Shown here: one piece after another, positions 35,458 to 46,344 of the stretch
How the letters are laid out: each line of letters opens with the position of its first letter
Position numbering within the stretch: the stretch's first letter is position 1
Assembly (NCBI GenBank): GCA_038373885.1
Contig: JAWZYV010013140.1
Coordinates: 97,439-161,438 of the forward strand
Direction: 5' to 3'
Source of the DNA: Cheiracanthium punctorium
Taxonomy: Eukaryota > Arthropoda > Arachnida > Araneae > Cheiracanthiidae
Length of the DNA stretch: 64,000 nt
The notes under the pieces: generated by a model
Told to the model about the DNA's origin: nothing
What the model saw: the letters and a program-made list of their open reading frames with translations, nothing else
Database searches by the model: none
Translations under genes and position numbers: made by a program

Positions 35458-36545
35458 TCTCCTATAAGAAACATACATTCTTTTGCGCTACGTAATTCGC
35501 GAGACATAATTTCAGAAAACTAACTTTTAACATTAAAATAAAACCAATGAACAGAGTTAGCTGTAACAGCCACCTGCATCCAGAGAAAAAAAATGATGAC
35601 TATGGCACCTTACATATTATGATTTAAACGTAACTCTTTACTCAATGCTTACACGTGATTGGAAAAAAAGGAAAAAAACCGCAAACCAACAGACAGAAAG
35701 GTTCCGCCGCCAAAACTGAAGCTCTGATAATGGCTTTCATTTTTCACATTCTCCCTCAAGTCGGCACGTGTTACAATCGGTTTAGCGACCCAAAATTTTT
35801 TATTTGTCGATCTTTTGAAGCAAATCAGAGCCGGCCCAAGGGGGGTGCGAATGTAGGCGATCGCCTAAGGCCCCGCGCTTAAAGAGGCCCCGCTCCTGGG
35901 CCAGTGGCGCCGACTACGTGGGTGCTCCGGGGCTCAAGCACCCACTGAAAAAATTCTGTGGGTGCGGAGCACCCACAGAAATTTTAGTGCCAAGTCATAG
36001 TTTGAAGTTCGCAGAAAGGGCTAGGAAAAGACGTTTATGTGGGTGCTTCGGGCTTATAAAAAAATTACGTTGGATGCTGAGCACCAGCAATCGTCTGATA
36101 ACCCCAACACAGTGATGTATACTGAAGGAGGTCCCACGCCCCAATTATGCCATCACGTAATCTGAATATTTGTAAAGCATACAGAACTTTTTGCATTATT
36201 TCAGTACTAAAATGCTTTATTTGCTTATTAGTTGTGTGATATTTTAAAAGTTTAAAAGAAAATCTTTAATGAGATCAAATGTATGTGGGTGCTTCGGCAT
36301 GGACGTCCATATGAGTGCTTTAAGACATAGAGGGGGGGGGGGTTATTTCTTGCATTTGTAAGGTCATCGGCAATTGCGCTTTCAAACATTTTAGTAGTGA
36401 AATAGTGAACAAAAGGTTAGCTAATATAAAAATGTTCACTATACCGACGGCTAGAGGGAGGGATCCGAGCCCCCACCTACTTTCCTATATGAGCACCCAT
36501 GTCCTTTATAATTCAGATGCGCATGAGGAACTTCGATGAGACAAT

Positions 36546-36728
36546 CACTGGCGTAACTATAGGGCGGTAGAACGGGCAAAAGCCACGGTCCCCGGCCGGA
36601 GGGGAGCCTTTCCCAAATAGAAAGCTAGAAAATGTGAACTGCAACATGTGGGTTGAGATTCTGTACAATGAGGAAGGACCTTATCCAATGAATTCATTAC
36701 GGGCCCTAACGGTATAGTCACGCCACTG
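36546..36728. mobile_element. hAT-like MITE (CACTGGCGTAACTATA ends)
   Basis: Ends CACTGGCGTAACTATA and, inverted, CAGTGGCGTGACTATA. Flanks GAGACAAT and ATGCCGAC do not match, so the target duplication is lost or the element is rearranged. Confidence 0.5.
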
Positions 36729-37988
36729 ATGCCGACGAGTGCTTTGCAACAGCGCAATTCGAAAATAAAATTTTAGTGAGGGACGGTTTTTTTTTTTTTT
36801 TTTTTTTTAATGTAGTATGTTAGATCTCAAGCACCCACAGAAAAGTTTTTGTGGGTGCTAAATACTTGCATGTATTTAAAGGAAGTGCTTAATTTGCATG
36901 GGAGTTCAGCTCCACTACTTCTTTTTTCTCGGTGAAATTTTACACTAAATTTAAAATTTTAATTACCATCGTAATTGTTTCTGTTGATATTAATTTTATT
37001 ACATTGCAAATTAATACAGAGGTAACAGAAATTCACTTAATAATACCTTAAATTAGGTAATTAATTTTGTAAATCGCAATACAAAAAATTAGGGCTCTTG
37101 CACTTTTTTGGATAGAAATTAAACCCTGTTTAAAGGCAACTGAATGACAGCTACTTTCAGATTATCGCTGTAGTTCGGAAAAAAAGAGCCCATGAAATTT
37201 TGGTAAACAAATTAAAAAAATTAATTATGTCAAGTATTTCAAATTTTTAGGATGTATGTTTTAGAAACTGCACTATGCACTGAAATAAACAACAAACCTG
37301 TATCATTTACGAAACTTTTAGAAAAAATTCTTAAAAATCGAAAATTTTAAAGAACGTGTTGTTCTTTATTTCGGTATGTAGTGCAGCTTATAAAGAATCA
37401 TCCTAAATTTTTTCGAATTCTTGGTGCGATAGTTTACTTTAATTTATGTACTAAGACCGTTATGCAGATTTTGTTTCTTCAGCGTACACCCTTATGTGCC
37501 TCGAAACTGAAGTAATTATAATAAAATTCCAATAAGTAGTAACTTAGCACATACTCTAAAATTTTAAAAGTGCATGAAAAAAAGGGAATCCAAACAGGTA
37601 ATATTTTTGCCTACTTAGAATAATAATAATAATTATACAGTGAAACCTGTTTTTAAAGACCACCACTGGGACCAAGAAAATGTGGTCTTTAAGGAGGGTC
37701 GGTCTTTGAATTCAGGTAATACGATACATTTTGACAAAATTTTAAGCGTACTTAATTTTATCAATAGAATTGGAATTTATTTGATAATTACCTGATTATC
37801 ACTGAAATGGCTTTTATATAGATATAATTAATAAAAAGCATCTATGTATTTACTTTTTATAAAATGTAGAGAAAGACAGTGAGATTTTTATACATTTTAA
37901 TAAATGAAATTAGAATATGTTTAAATTTAAAAAAAATTGAAAAATATAATAAAATTTTTCTTTACATGGTAGGTACTTTATTATTTTT

Positions 37989-38261
37989 TTAAATATGATG
38001 TAATAACAGATTGTTTAATCGCTTCTGTACACATGTCAGATGCTTAAATAGTTCATCATCCCCCACCTGCATGGAATAATTAAGCAAGGTGTTAAAGCCT
38101 TCTTTTGCTTCATTGAAAGTGATTGCAGTTTTTTGTGATGTGTCTTCATCAGAAGATGATATATTTTCACTGCAAACAGTTTGTTCATTCTTATTTTCAG
38201 ATTCCGTCACTGATGTACTAAATTGTTCATGAATAGCGTATTCTTTAGTGACACTACACAA
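37989..38261 (-). pseudogene. Possible C-terminal remnant of a Tigger-like transposase
   Basis: A 90-codon minus-strand frame inside the Tigger-like element reads SVTKEYAIHEQF, an acidic SSSDEDTSQ stretch, then ITFNEAKEGFNTLLNYSMQ and a helical end VQKRLNNLLLHH. Acidic linkers followed by a helical tail are common at the end of CENP-B/Tigger transposases. The call rests on position more than on a diagnostic motif; no DDE residues are seen. Confidence 0.45.
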
Positions 38262-38532
38262 AAAGTTCTAATCACAACCATATAATTCATGGGCTAAATT
38301 ATCATAATTATGGACATTATTTTATACGATGGAATTATTGAAATCATTATCCCTCTCATCTTCGGGGCATACAGTGAACGATTCACTGTAATGTCTAAAT
38401 GCATAAAATTCTATTTTCAATAAATATCCTCCAAGAAGCAGTAACACAAGTAACTGCGTGCATCCCGCTATTGCGTACAGTGACTCCATGGATTATTTAG
38501 TGACTGGAAGCTGTGTTACAACTCAACTAAAC

Positions 38533-38977
38533 CAGGCCCGGACTGGGAGGGTAGGAGCCCGCCCGTCTCAAGAGAAGGGGGGGTGTTATTGTGTAAGCGA
38601 TAAATAATAAGCTTTTGGGGTATGGGGGAAGTACGGTGTTATTATTCATTAATTATGGTGATATTCATTAATTATGACATTTAATGCATTAATAAAATAT
38701 TGATATATTAATTAATATGCATCATTCACTAATTAATCCCTTGTTCATTCGGGAACCCTCTCTCAAAAAAGTTTGTGAACTACTTTTAAAATGAAGTGTT
38801 TTGAAGCCTTCTGGGGCGCAATTGCAGCTGCAAAAAATTTTGTGTGTCAAACTTCATTCAAGTGCTACCAGTATAGCACTTTTTTTATTTTCTTTCTTTT
38901 TTCTGTCAGGGAGGGCCCGCCGAGGGTGAGGGCCCACCGTCTGCAGACAGTCGGACACCCTGGCCAGACCAGGCCTG
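38533..38977. mobile_element. hAT-like MITE (CAGGCCCGGACTGG ends) inside the Tigger-like element
   Basis: CAGGCCCGGACTGG at the left and, inverted, CAGGCCTGGTCTGG at the right. Perfect 8-bp duplication AACTAAAC at 38525-38532 and 38978-38985. Confidence 0.92.
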
Positions 38978-39018
38978 AACTAAACAAGTGTCAACTTTCG
39001 TTTTTATCATACCGTGTG

Positions 39019-39167
39019 CAAGGGCGTAGCCAGGATTTTCATTAGGGGGTGGGGGCAGGACATTCAGTCTAACCGGAAAATGCCCGGTTTGTCATAATCA
39101 GACCCTATGACTAGCTCATTTTAGGGGGGCAGCTGCCCCACCCTGCCCCTCGGTGGCTACGCCCATG
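39019..39167. mobile_element. hAT-like MITE (GGCGTAGCC family) inside the Tigger-like element
   Basis: CAAGGGCGTAGCCAGG at the left and, inverted, CATGGGCGTAGCCACCG at the right. Flanks ACCGTGTG and ATCGTGTG, 7 of 8. Confidence 0.85.
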
Positions 39168-40001
39168 ATCGTGTGATTGCTGATCATCCGAACAACGAAC
39201 TTGCTCAAATAGAGGAAAATAAGGATTTTTTTAAGAATTTGCGGTCGTTAAAATAGGATTTTAAATAAATTTGTTTCTTATACATAGCGGTCGTTGGTCG
39301 CGTCAGGCAGGTGGTCGTTCAATAAGGAAAATAAACCATTATTTATAATTATATGGTACTCGGGACCGCTAAGACTTGGTCGATAAGACCAGGTGGTCGT
39401 TAAATACGGGGGTCGTTCAACACAGGTTTCACTGTAATAGTTTCTCATATGAGTACTAATGTACGTAATGTACGTAAATAAAGTATTACTACCGATGACT
39501 AGGCGGGCTCAAATCTCAATACCCCGCTGCTACTTGCCTTCCTCTCTGGCGCCCATGGAAACAATGTCTTTCTAAAATTCAAAGCTTTTCCACAATGTGA
39601 TGTGGGACTCCCTACAGCCCCTCAGGCAATGCCTTTGCTCACTGCAGCCGAAGTTCTAAGTGCCCCCCCTCCTTTCTGACCCGCAGACCTCATCCCCGAA
39701 TCCTCGTCCTCCATGGGAAAATGTATGAATACAATGAGACTGTGTTAGCCCAAGAGTACCGGAAAACGGAGAATTTGAGACAAAGCCGCTGGCTACAGTC
39801 AGAAGAAAGTTCACGCGGGAAAGATAACACAGGAGTTAGGTGAAAGACTCATTCCCATTATGGAAATGTTTTGAGATAGTTCTAATAATATTACTGCAGG
39901 ATTCTGAAGTGAGTAGGTTTAATTGTTTTTATTGTAAATAGAGAACATCAAGGTTTGTCTGTTTACAAGCATCTAATATACAACACTTTGTATGTCTCTG
40001 G

Positions 40002-40690
40002 AACAAAAAAAGATGCTCATTCATCAAAAAGTGTCGGCGCTTTGGTGTTAATTGAATGAGACTGAGGCGAGGCTTCTAAAGCCCGGGTTTCCTGCTCGCG
40101 TCGACGGCAAGGGCTCCAATTTGTCAACCGCAAAAAAACGCCCGGGGTCTTTCGTGCATCCATCGCAGATCCGGACGTCCCCAGCGACGCTTTTCGCTGG
40201 AAGGTAACCACCTAAACGCGTTCTTTGGACGCAAGAGGCACCCGCTAAGGTCATTAATAATAATTAATCACTCTGGTCGCTGGACGCTAGCAGGAAACCA
40301 AGGCTTAAAGTATAAAGGTTTGTGTCACTTTCTTCTAAAGTCTCAATTTCCTTTTCTTATTTTTGAATGATTTTAGTGCTCAGTTATTTATTGAAAAGGA
40401 TGGAACAGACTGTGGTCCACACTAACATTTCGAGATGCCTTCCGTTTCATTTTCTGCGAATATTTTGTTCAATTTTTGTTCTTGTTTGACAAAGCGGAAT
40501 TAGGTACTATTGGCTTTGATCTAGCCCAATGCTGTTTTAAAAAACAAAAAAAGATGCTCATTCATCAAAAAGTGTCGGCGCTTTGGTGTTAATTGTATGA
40601 GACTGAGGCGAGGCTTCTAAAGCCAGGGTTTCCTGCTCGAGTCGACGCCAAGCGCTCCAATTTGTCATACGCGAAAAAACGCCTTCCCGG
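40002..40690. repeat. ~145-bp direct repeat pair inside the 5.1-kb hAT composite
   Basis: 40002-40145 and 40543-40690 share AACAAAAAAAGATGCTCATT, GTGTCGGCGCTTTGGTGTTA and GACTGAGGCGAGGCTTCTAA. GC content is higher than in the surroundings. Not recognised as an LTR or SINE. Confidence 0.8.
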
Positions 40691-40870
40691 GCGGATTCCA
40701 TAAAGTTGGAAAGTGTATCGTTATTCATGAGTGTGCCCTATTTTTCTTCCTTGTTCCATAAAAAACCCATCTTCGGAATCGAAATCTATCTTAAAATCAC
40801 CTACTAAAACTATTTTACAATCTTAGCCAAGTACATTCCAACTATACTCCCTCTTTAAAATAAATTGTCG
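40690..40870 (-). repeat. Endonuclease-derived unit, third locus
   Basis: On the minus strand: TTGGAATGTACTTGGC, then AAGATTGTAAAATAGTTTTA, then a VGDFKIDFDSED reading, then GGAACAAGGAAGAAAAATAG. One unit only, with shifts. It lies beside the 40543-40690 repeat. Confidence 0.45.
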
Positions 40871-41108
40871 CGTTTTGGCACCAAACTTAGCGATCCTTTA
40901 TCAAAAATTACAAACCTTGTGCGACTTTCACCATTTTATTAAGCCCCCCCCCCACGGACTTTTAGGGCACCCACAGAAATTTTGTAAAGTTGGCGCCTCT
41001 GTCCTGGGCCATTTTTTTGCTATCACATTATACAGAGCTTGCGATGTACCCCGAAAAAAGCTGAGAAGTAAAGCTAATATGTACTTGCAGTGCTAGTAAT
41101 AACTTACA

Positions 41109-41294
41109 CAGTGGCAGATTAATGCAAGTTTGTCTGGGGGGGGGGGGGGGTGCGGTTAGTTTGTCGGTATGTGCGGTTAGTTAGAAGATTGATACGTACA
41201 TATACGTCCATTTTATGGAAGTAAAATAGGACCTTTTACATTAATTTCTTTTCTCTCGGGGAGGGGGCGTCCGCCCCCCTTTAATCCGCCCTTG
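41109..41294. mobile_element. hAT-like MITE (GGCGGATTA family), copy 1
   Basis: CAGTGGCAGATTAATGC at the left, TTTAATCCGCCCTTG at the right. Perfect 8-bp duplication AACTTACA at 41101-41108 and 41295-41302. Close relative of 48724-48891. Confidence 0.92.
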
Positions 41295-41302
41295 AACTTA
41301 CA

Positions 41303-43719
41303 TGATAGTAAAGACATGATAGAAAAGAGACCCCGCTCATGCAATTCGCCTGGGGCCCGCACGCCCCTCGGGCTGGCCCTGGGTAAATGGAACCAGACTG
41401 GAGGGTGAGCATTTAAAAAGTTAAAAGTTGAAAAATAAGGGACACCCTAGTGCCCATATTTGATCACAAAGCTTTTGGTACACCTTTAAATGACGTTAAA
41501 AGTGCTAACTTGTGTGAACAGCGGTGTGCTGTATCGTCATAAAAGGTAGATCGGCGGATACGGATATGAAAACAAATAGTTGGTTTTTTTTTTGTTTTGT
41601 TTTTATCCATGGATACGGATATTAAACGGATCATTTCTTTCTCATATCCGAGAATACAAAAATGAAACGAATCATTTCTTTCTCGAATACGAATACAGGA
41701 ATTCGAATACGGATGACTTTGTTTTGGAATTATTAAAAGAACACGTTATCTTATTTTTAAACGAACATTTGTTTTAAAATTTAAAAGAAATTAACCTTTT
41801 CTGCTGTTATTTCGATATGTGACTCCCTCAAATCTTTCATGTGCCCCTCCAAATTTTCATTTGGTATAGGAGCGGTGATAATTCTTCTTTAGAAAGCTAA
41901 ACCTTTCCTAAGTATTTTAAGAGTAGCAATCGAGGGGGCACTTGTCCCCTCTCTCTCCCCAAAACTTTTATTGTAAATATTTATTTGACGGGTCATTTTA
42001 ACTGTTCCATTAAAAAAAAAAAAAAAAAACTCCAATCTTCGTCTTGAGAAAATATTATTTAAAAGAAACTATTCACTGTCAGATTAGCTTAATCTAAACA
42101 AAGTTATTTTTTAAGCACTTCGTTTAAACAATTTTTCTCATTCCCAACAGGTTGTGGTTTTAAATGCTTTCTAAACATTAGTGTTTCTTTGAAATATTTA
42201 TTCTTTTTTTATTTTATTTTTTAGTGCAATACAAAGTATTTTATGAAAAAAGGTTTTATTTGTTGAGCGAAAGTGAATAGGATTTTCCCTTTTCTTAATA
42301 ATACTCTCAAAGTTTTATATCAAGTTATAGTAATCGTTATAATAGATTTTTTTGCATCCTTTTTTATCTTGCTATATTTTATTCATATATGAAGTTCAAT
42401 ATTTGATAAGTTATCCTTCTAAATATTTATTATTCATCATTCTTGAGTATTTCAGCAAGTTTTTTTCAGATTATCTTAAAAGTTTAATAAGCTATAAGTT
42501 TTATAAAGAAGAGAGCTTTATAAGATATAAATTTATCTAATAAAATATAAGAAAAAAATTAATCAAGTACCTTTTACATTGTAGTATAAATAATTTTTAC
42601 TAATTTCATGACAATTAGTAAACGGCTGAAGTGCATAGGTCTAGGGTTCTGGTCTACCGCTCGACCGTTTTCTCCAGCTGTAACGTGAATTCGGGTTAGA
42701 ACCCCTCAAAAAGTCCACCGCCCAAGGCATGCCTTAATTAAGCAGACAACCCTTGTGTAGATCTGCCTTAACCATAAAACCTAAATAACTTTCATGATCA
42801 TTTACAGTTAAAGTAAAAAGTTTAATATTTTTAATATTAAATAAAAATCATAAGCACTCCCAATCCCTATAATCGAGGGTGTCTTAAAAACAGTGGCCTA
42901 TGGTTTCCCTCTTTAAATGCTGATCTAAGACACATGGAATGAATTCCATAGTTATTTTATGATATCGAATAAAATTTTCAGGAAATTAAATGTAAATAAA
43001 TGCAAACTTTTATTTTTTATACAGCCCTCTTACAAAAATTCCCAATAAGTAAAATATACCCCATATTAATGAGATGATGTAGAAAGTTTCAGATTTTCTT
43101 ACTAAAGGTTTACAAATATGTTTCAATCGCAGTTGGTGAGGTACAATAATCTTTGCAATATCAATAATAGTATAAATACAATAATTAAAATTATTATAAT
43201 AAAACTAATTAACCATTAATTAAAATAACATTTTAAGACATTTTCATTTTAAGAAATGAGTTTTAAATCATTTTAAACCTACAATCTAGACAGTTACTAG
43301 AAGCAAAAATATGCTGTAATTGTGTATATATTATACTTTGCAAAAGGTGGGTAAAACGGGACAAAACTTGCTAAAATGTGTTCAAGAAGGCAAACAATAG
43401 TAAATAATATTTTGGGCAAATTATATATATATATAAATATATATATGTATAAGTTCACACCCCCAAATACGAATTAAAACAAATATTTTTATGTATAAGT
43501 TTTCCCCAGTAATTATTTATTTTGATCTAGTTTTTTAAAGTTAATAATAATAGTAATAATAATTTTTAAAAATTCCCCTAAACTAATACAGAGCTGAGCC
43601 CTTAAAAGAAATATACAGCATGGGCGATATGGGTTGTGATATCTAAATGACATAATTTTGGAAAATTTTGCCCAACTATTATTAAGAATTGCTTACCTTC
43701 TCTAAGCCGTTAAATAAAG

Positions 43720-43763
<44 letters not shown>

Positions 43764-44367
43764 GTTTTTGAAAGCGTGCCATCGGCATTGACGAGAACGA
43801 ATTAATATATAAAACTTGGCACAAGTTTTATCAAGTTTTGCCCATTTTTGCAAAGGTATATACTTACTTAATGTAAAACTTACTGTGAATTAATTCTTAA
43901 AGGGTTACTTCAATCAAAGTCTTATTTAGAAACATCTGAAATATATTATGATTTTGGTTCTCAATTAATTTAAGTAAAAACGAAGAAAATGAAGATATCT
44001 TTTTTGTAAATGAAAAATTCTATATGGGATTTGATGCTGTAAAAACACGCATAGTTCTACCGTTCAATCTGGTGTACGCCTGATTCTGTTTCGTGTGTGG
44101 GTGATAATGGTGCTCACCCCTGTCTGTTTGTTATTTCAAACCGGAGAGACTTTTCCCCGTTTTTAGACAAAGTGGCTGACCTGGACAAAAGGAAGTGCAT
44201 TTTTTACTGGACCCCTATTTTGCACCCACTTTTCCTGACCAGATGCGTAATTGATCACTTAGTTCTTTTCCCCACGTTTAGACGAAAGCGGCTTAAACCC
44301 TGTTAAGGGAGGCGGATAGCTTTTGACTTTTAAAATCTGTTTTACACATTTTTTTTTCCTTTCATAT
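41303..44367. other. AT-rich intergenic sequence
   Basis: No gene. GGATACGGATAT-like phrases repeat at 41555-41715. A possible tRNA- or SINE-like patch at 42620-42770 (GGGTTAGAACCCC) is not convincing. Confidence 0.45.
43720..43762. repeat. (TTA)n microsatellite
   Basis: About 14 consecutive TTA/ATT units. Confidence 0.95.
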
Positions 44368-45019
44368 TAGTCCGGTCAATTTAGACATCCGAGGTTACAA
44401 AAATTCACACCCAGCTGAAAGTTGGTATGGCAGGATTGTTCATAACACCATCATAAATGAAATCTAAAAAGTCCTCATCAATCCGATACCTGGAAAAAAA
44501 TTTACTCGGGGTCAAAGGTCACAAAAACGGGTTTTTCGCGATTTTCAGCAAAACGGTAAGTTTTATCATAAAATTAGTTCAGACAAAAACTGTAGATCAG
44601 ATAATTATCTATAAATAATGTCTAAATACTTTTTTTCCTAAGAGCCACCGTTTCTGAGATATAACGATTCAAAAAGTTGGAAGAGTTGTAATCGTCATAA
44701 TATGCACACGTTTCCACGCCACCTTTGAGGTAGTGTACTTAGCGCGTTTGTTTTAACGTGGTTTCCCCGGTAGGCCTATTCCAGGGATCTGTTGTGATTC
44801 TGTTTAATTTGAAACTATTGAATAATAAAAGATAGATCCTTTAAATAAATTACCAAGTCGATTACAATCAAAAAAGAGATGCACAGTTAGATGTTACAAT
44901 ATTTCTAAATACAAAATTTCAACATTCTATAATTAAAAGTCGATGACAAATGACGAGAATTTGGGCATGGACCAATAGTAACTGACTACAGATGTAATAT
45001 ATTGAAGATGTCCGTAGAC

Positions 45020-45251
45020 GTTTTTTTTTTAATGGTAGGCCTCTGCTTTGGAAGCAGTGGCCACTACTAAGGCTGGAGTTGTTGGTCACTTTATTATGGG
45101 GGCACCTAGTAGATGGAACAAAGTTTCCCCCTATGAAGGGACTGACACAATGATAGCCACACCCAGTCGGGGATCGAACCTCGACCGACGGAAGTTGAAC
45201 CCGAAACCGTAGTACGGTGCTTTATCCACCATACAATCTGGTCGGCATGCT
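45020..45251 (-). mobile_element. tRNA-derived SINE
   Basis: Read on the minus strand from about 45251: a tRNA-like head with an A-box-like TGGTGGATAAAG and a clear B box GAGGTTCGATCCCCGAC, a unique body, and a poly(A) tail (T-run at 45021-45030 on the + strand). Flanked by CGTAGAC on both sides (45013-45019 and 45252-45258), consistent with a retroposition duplication. Confidence 0.75.
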
Positions 45252-45975
45252 CGTAGACATTAATGTATTGAAAATCTTCCAGTGGTCCAGTAAATAAACT
45301 CTACGATAGATTGGAACCAAAAATCGAGATGCAGAACTAGATATCACAACCAGGGGCGGCCCTAGGGCCGGACAAACCGGACCCCTGTCCGAGGCGGCAA
45401 ACTTTAGGGGCGGCATTTTGGATCGAATTTGAAAAATACATTTCGTGCTAGTAAAAGAATTGGTAAAAAATATTCCGAAGAATATCATTCTATATAACTT
45501 CTAAAATACGCCTATTATCAGGATGAACTGAAAAACGGGACTCGTCAGAAAAAAGAACATTGCTCCATTCATTTCTCCTTCAGTTCACATGCTCTGTTGC
45601 CCACTCCCTGCGGTCGCGGCGATGCCTGGATGTTAGTCTAACACATACCATCGGTCGGCGAGCATACAGACCTACACCATGGAGCCGGTTTCGGACAGTC
45701 TGAGTTGAAACCGTGGTGCCAGTAGCCGAGCGAAGGTGTTGTTGGAGAAGAGTAGCATTCATATACCGGTGTCTCCGAGCCGATAACACTAAATAACGAT
45801 CTTCATTGGGCGTTGTTGCCCGTCTACGACCTTGCCCTGGTCTTCGGCCTGCACTTCCAGTCGCCAAAAACGGGTTCCAGATCCTGAAAATCACACTTTG
45901 TGACACTCCAATGCACAAGCGTAAAGTTTTCAAAATTATTGGGGGGGCGGGCACCTCAACCACATATATTCACGT

Positions 45976-46141
45976 TAGTGGCGTAGCCTAGGGCGGTGTC
46001 ATACCTCCCCCCCCCCCATTAGGAAATTTTGCCATAGAAAATGTATATTCTTCACTCCCTTATCATACACTCCTATACATATATGTGAGTTGCAGAAGTC
46101 GTAACACCCCCCCCCATGAAAAATGTCTGGCTACGCCACTG
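45976..46141. mobile_element. hAT-like MITE (GGCGTAGCC family), innermost level
   Basis: TAGTGGCGTAGCCTAGG at the left and, inverted, CAGTGGCGTAGCCAG at the right. Flanks ATTCACGT and ATTCACGC, 7 of 8. Confidence 0.88.
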
Positions 46142-46163
46142 ATTCACGCACATATAACTTACT

Positions 46164-46344
46164 CATAGCTGCCAACTACTATGGAATATAACTAACCAAT
46201 TTTTCTACATGATTTTTTGGCTTAAAATACAGCAAAATTTTTGTGCTGCGCACGCGAGCTTGTTACTATTGTGAAAAAAATAATTAAAAAATATACCGTT
46301 TACAAAAAGTGATTAATTATATTCCGTAGTAGTTGGAAGCTGTG
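46164..46344. mobile_element. hAT-like MITE (CATAGCTGCCAACT ends), innermost level
   Basis: Long inverted ends: CATAGCTGCCAACTACTATG at the left and, inverted, CACAGCTTCCAACTACTACG at the right. Flanked by ACTTACT on both sides (7 bp visible). Confidence 0.75.

Larger units (their letters stand above)
31401..35507 (-). pseudogene. Unidentified ORF split by two hAT elements and a Helitron
   Basis: Minus-strand pieces at 35507-35458, 33832-33536, 32488-32307 and 31764-31401 join in frame when the three insertions are removed. They run from MSRELRSAKECMFLIG through ITRKKLPSRKQ, FWEKKRIPTRPIQHCV, LDNFFDIAPDDAF, IEDKLFLLRQR, GRVGYLGGMDKKLSEKE and SYVPSSDESINEL to KNFITPKLVASLDRC and VIGALGLNTAEF, with a stop at 31401. 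One in-frame TAG follows LLRQR, and a one-base shift near 33690 separates TVREC from FWEKK, so it is dead even without the insertions. I recall similar uncharacterised proteins in other arthropods and cnidarians, possibly tied to a transposon, but cannot name the family. About 300 residues, no signal peptide seen. Confidence 0.65.
37638..39434 (-). mobile_element. Tigger/pogo-like DNA transposon, 1797 bp with insertions
   Basis: Inverted ends CAGTGAAACCTGTTTTTAAA and CAGTGAAACCTGTGTTGAAC, each followed by GACC-type repeats, with a flanking TA on both sides (37636-37637, 39435-39436). The CAGTGAAACCT ends and TA target are typical of pogo/Tigger elements. The hAT elements 38533-38977 and 39019-39167 are inserted in it. 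Confidence 0.75.
35902..41001. mobile_element. hAT-like composite element, 5100 bp
   Basis: Ends CAGTGGCGCCGACT and, inverted, CAGAGGCGCCAACT. Perfect 8-bp duplication TCCTGGGC at 35894-35901 and 41002-41009. Contains a MITE (36546-36728), a Tigger-like element (37638-39434, itself with two insertions) and a 145-bp direct repeat pair. The subterminal GTGGGTGCT and AGCACCCAC blocks occur several times near both ends. Confidence 0.8.
35826..41381. mobile_element. Outer hAT-like composite (GCCGGCCC/GCCAGCCC ends)
   Basis: CAGAGCCGGCCCAAGGG at the left and, inverted, CAGGGCCAGCCCGAGGG at the right. The intervening sequence is continuous once 35902-41001 and 41109-41294 are taken out. No clean 8-bp duplication is seen (AAGCAAAT versus GGTAAATG), so this pairing is inferred from the ends only. 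Confidence 0.5.

Noticed and set aside
42620..42780. tRNA or SINE head with GGGTTAGAACCCC
   Set aside because: The inverted arms are short and no A box or tail is present; left as unassigned.
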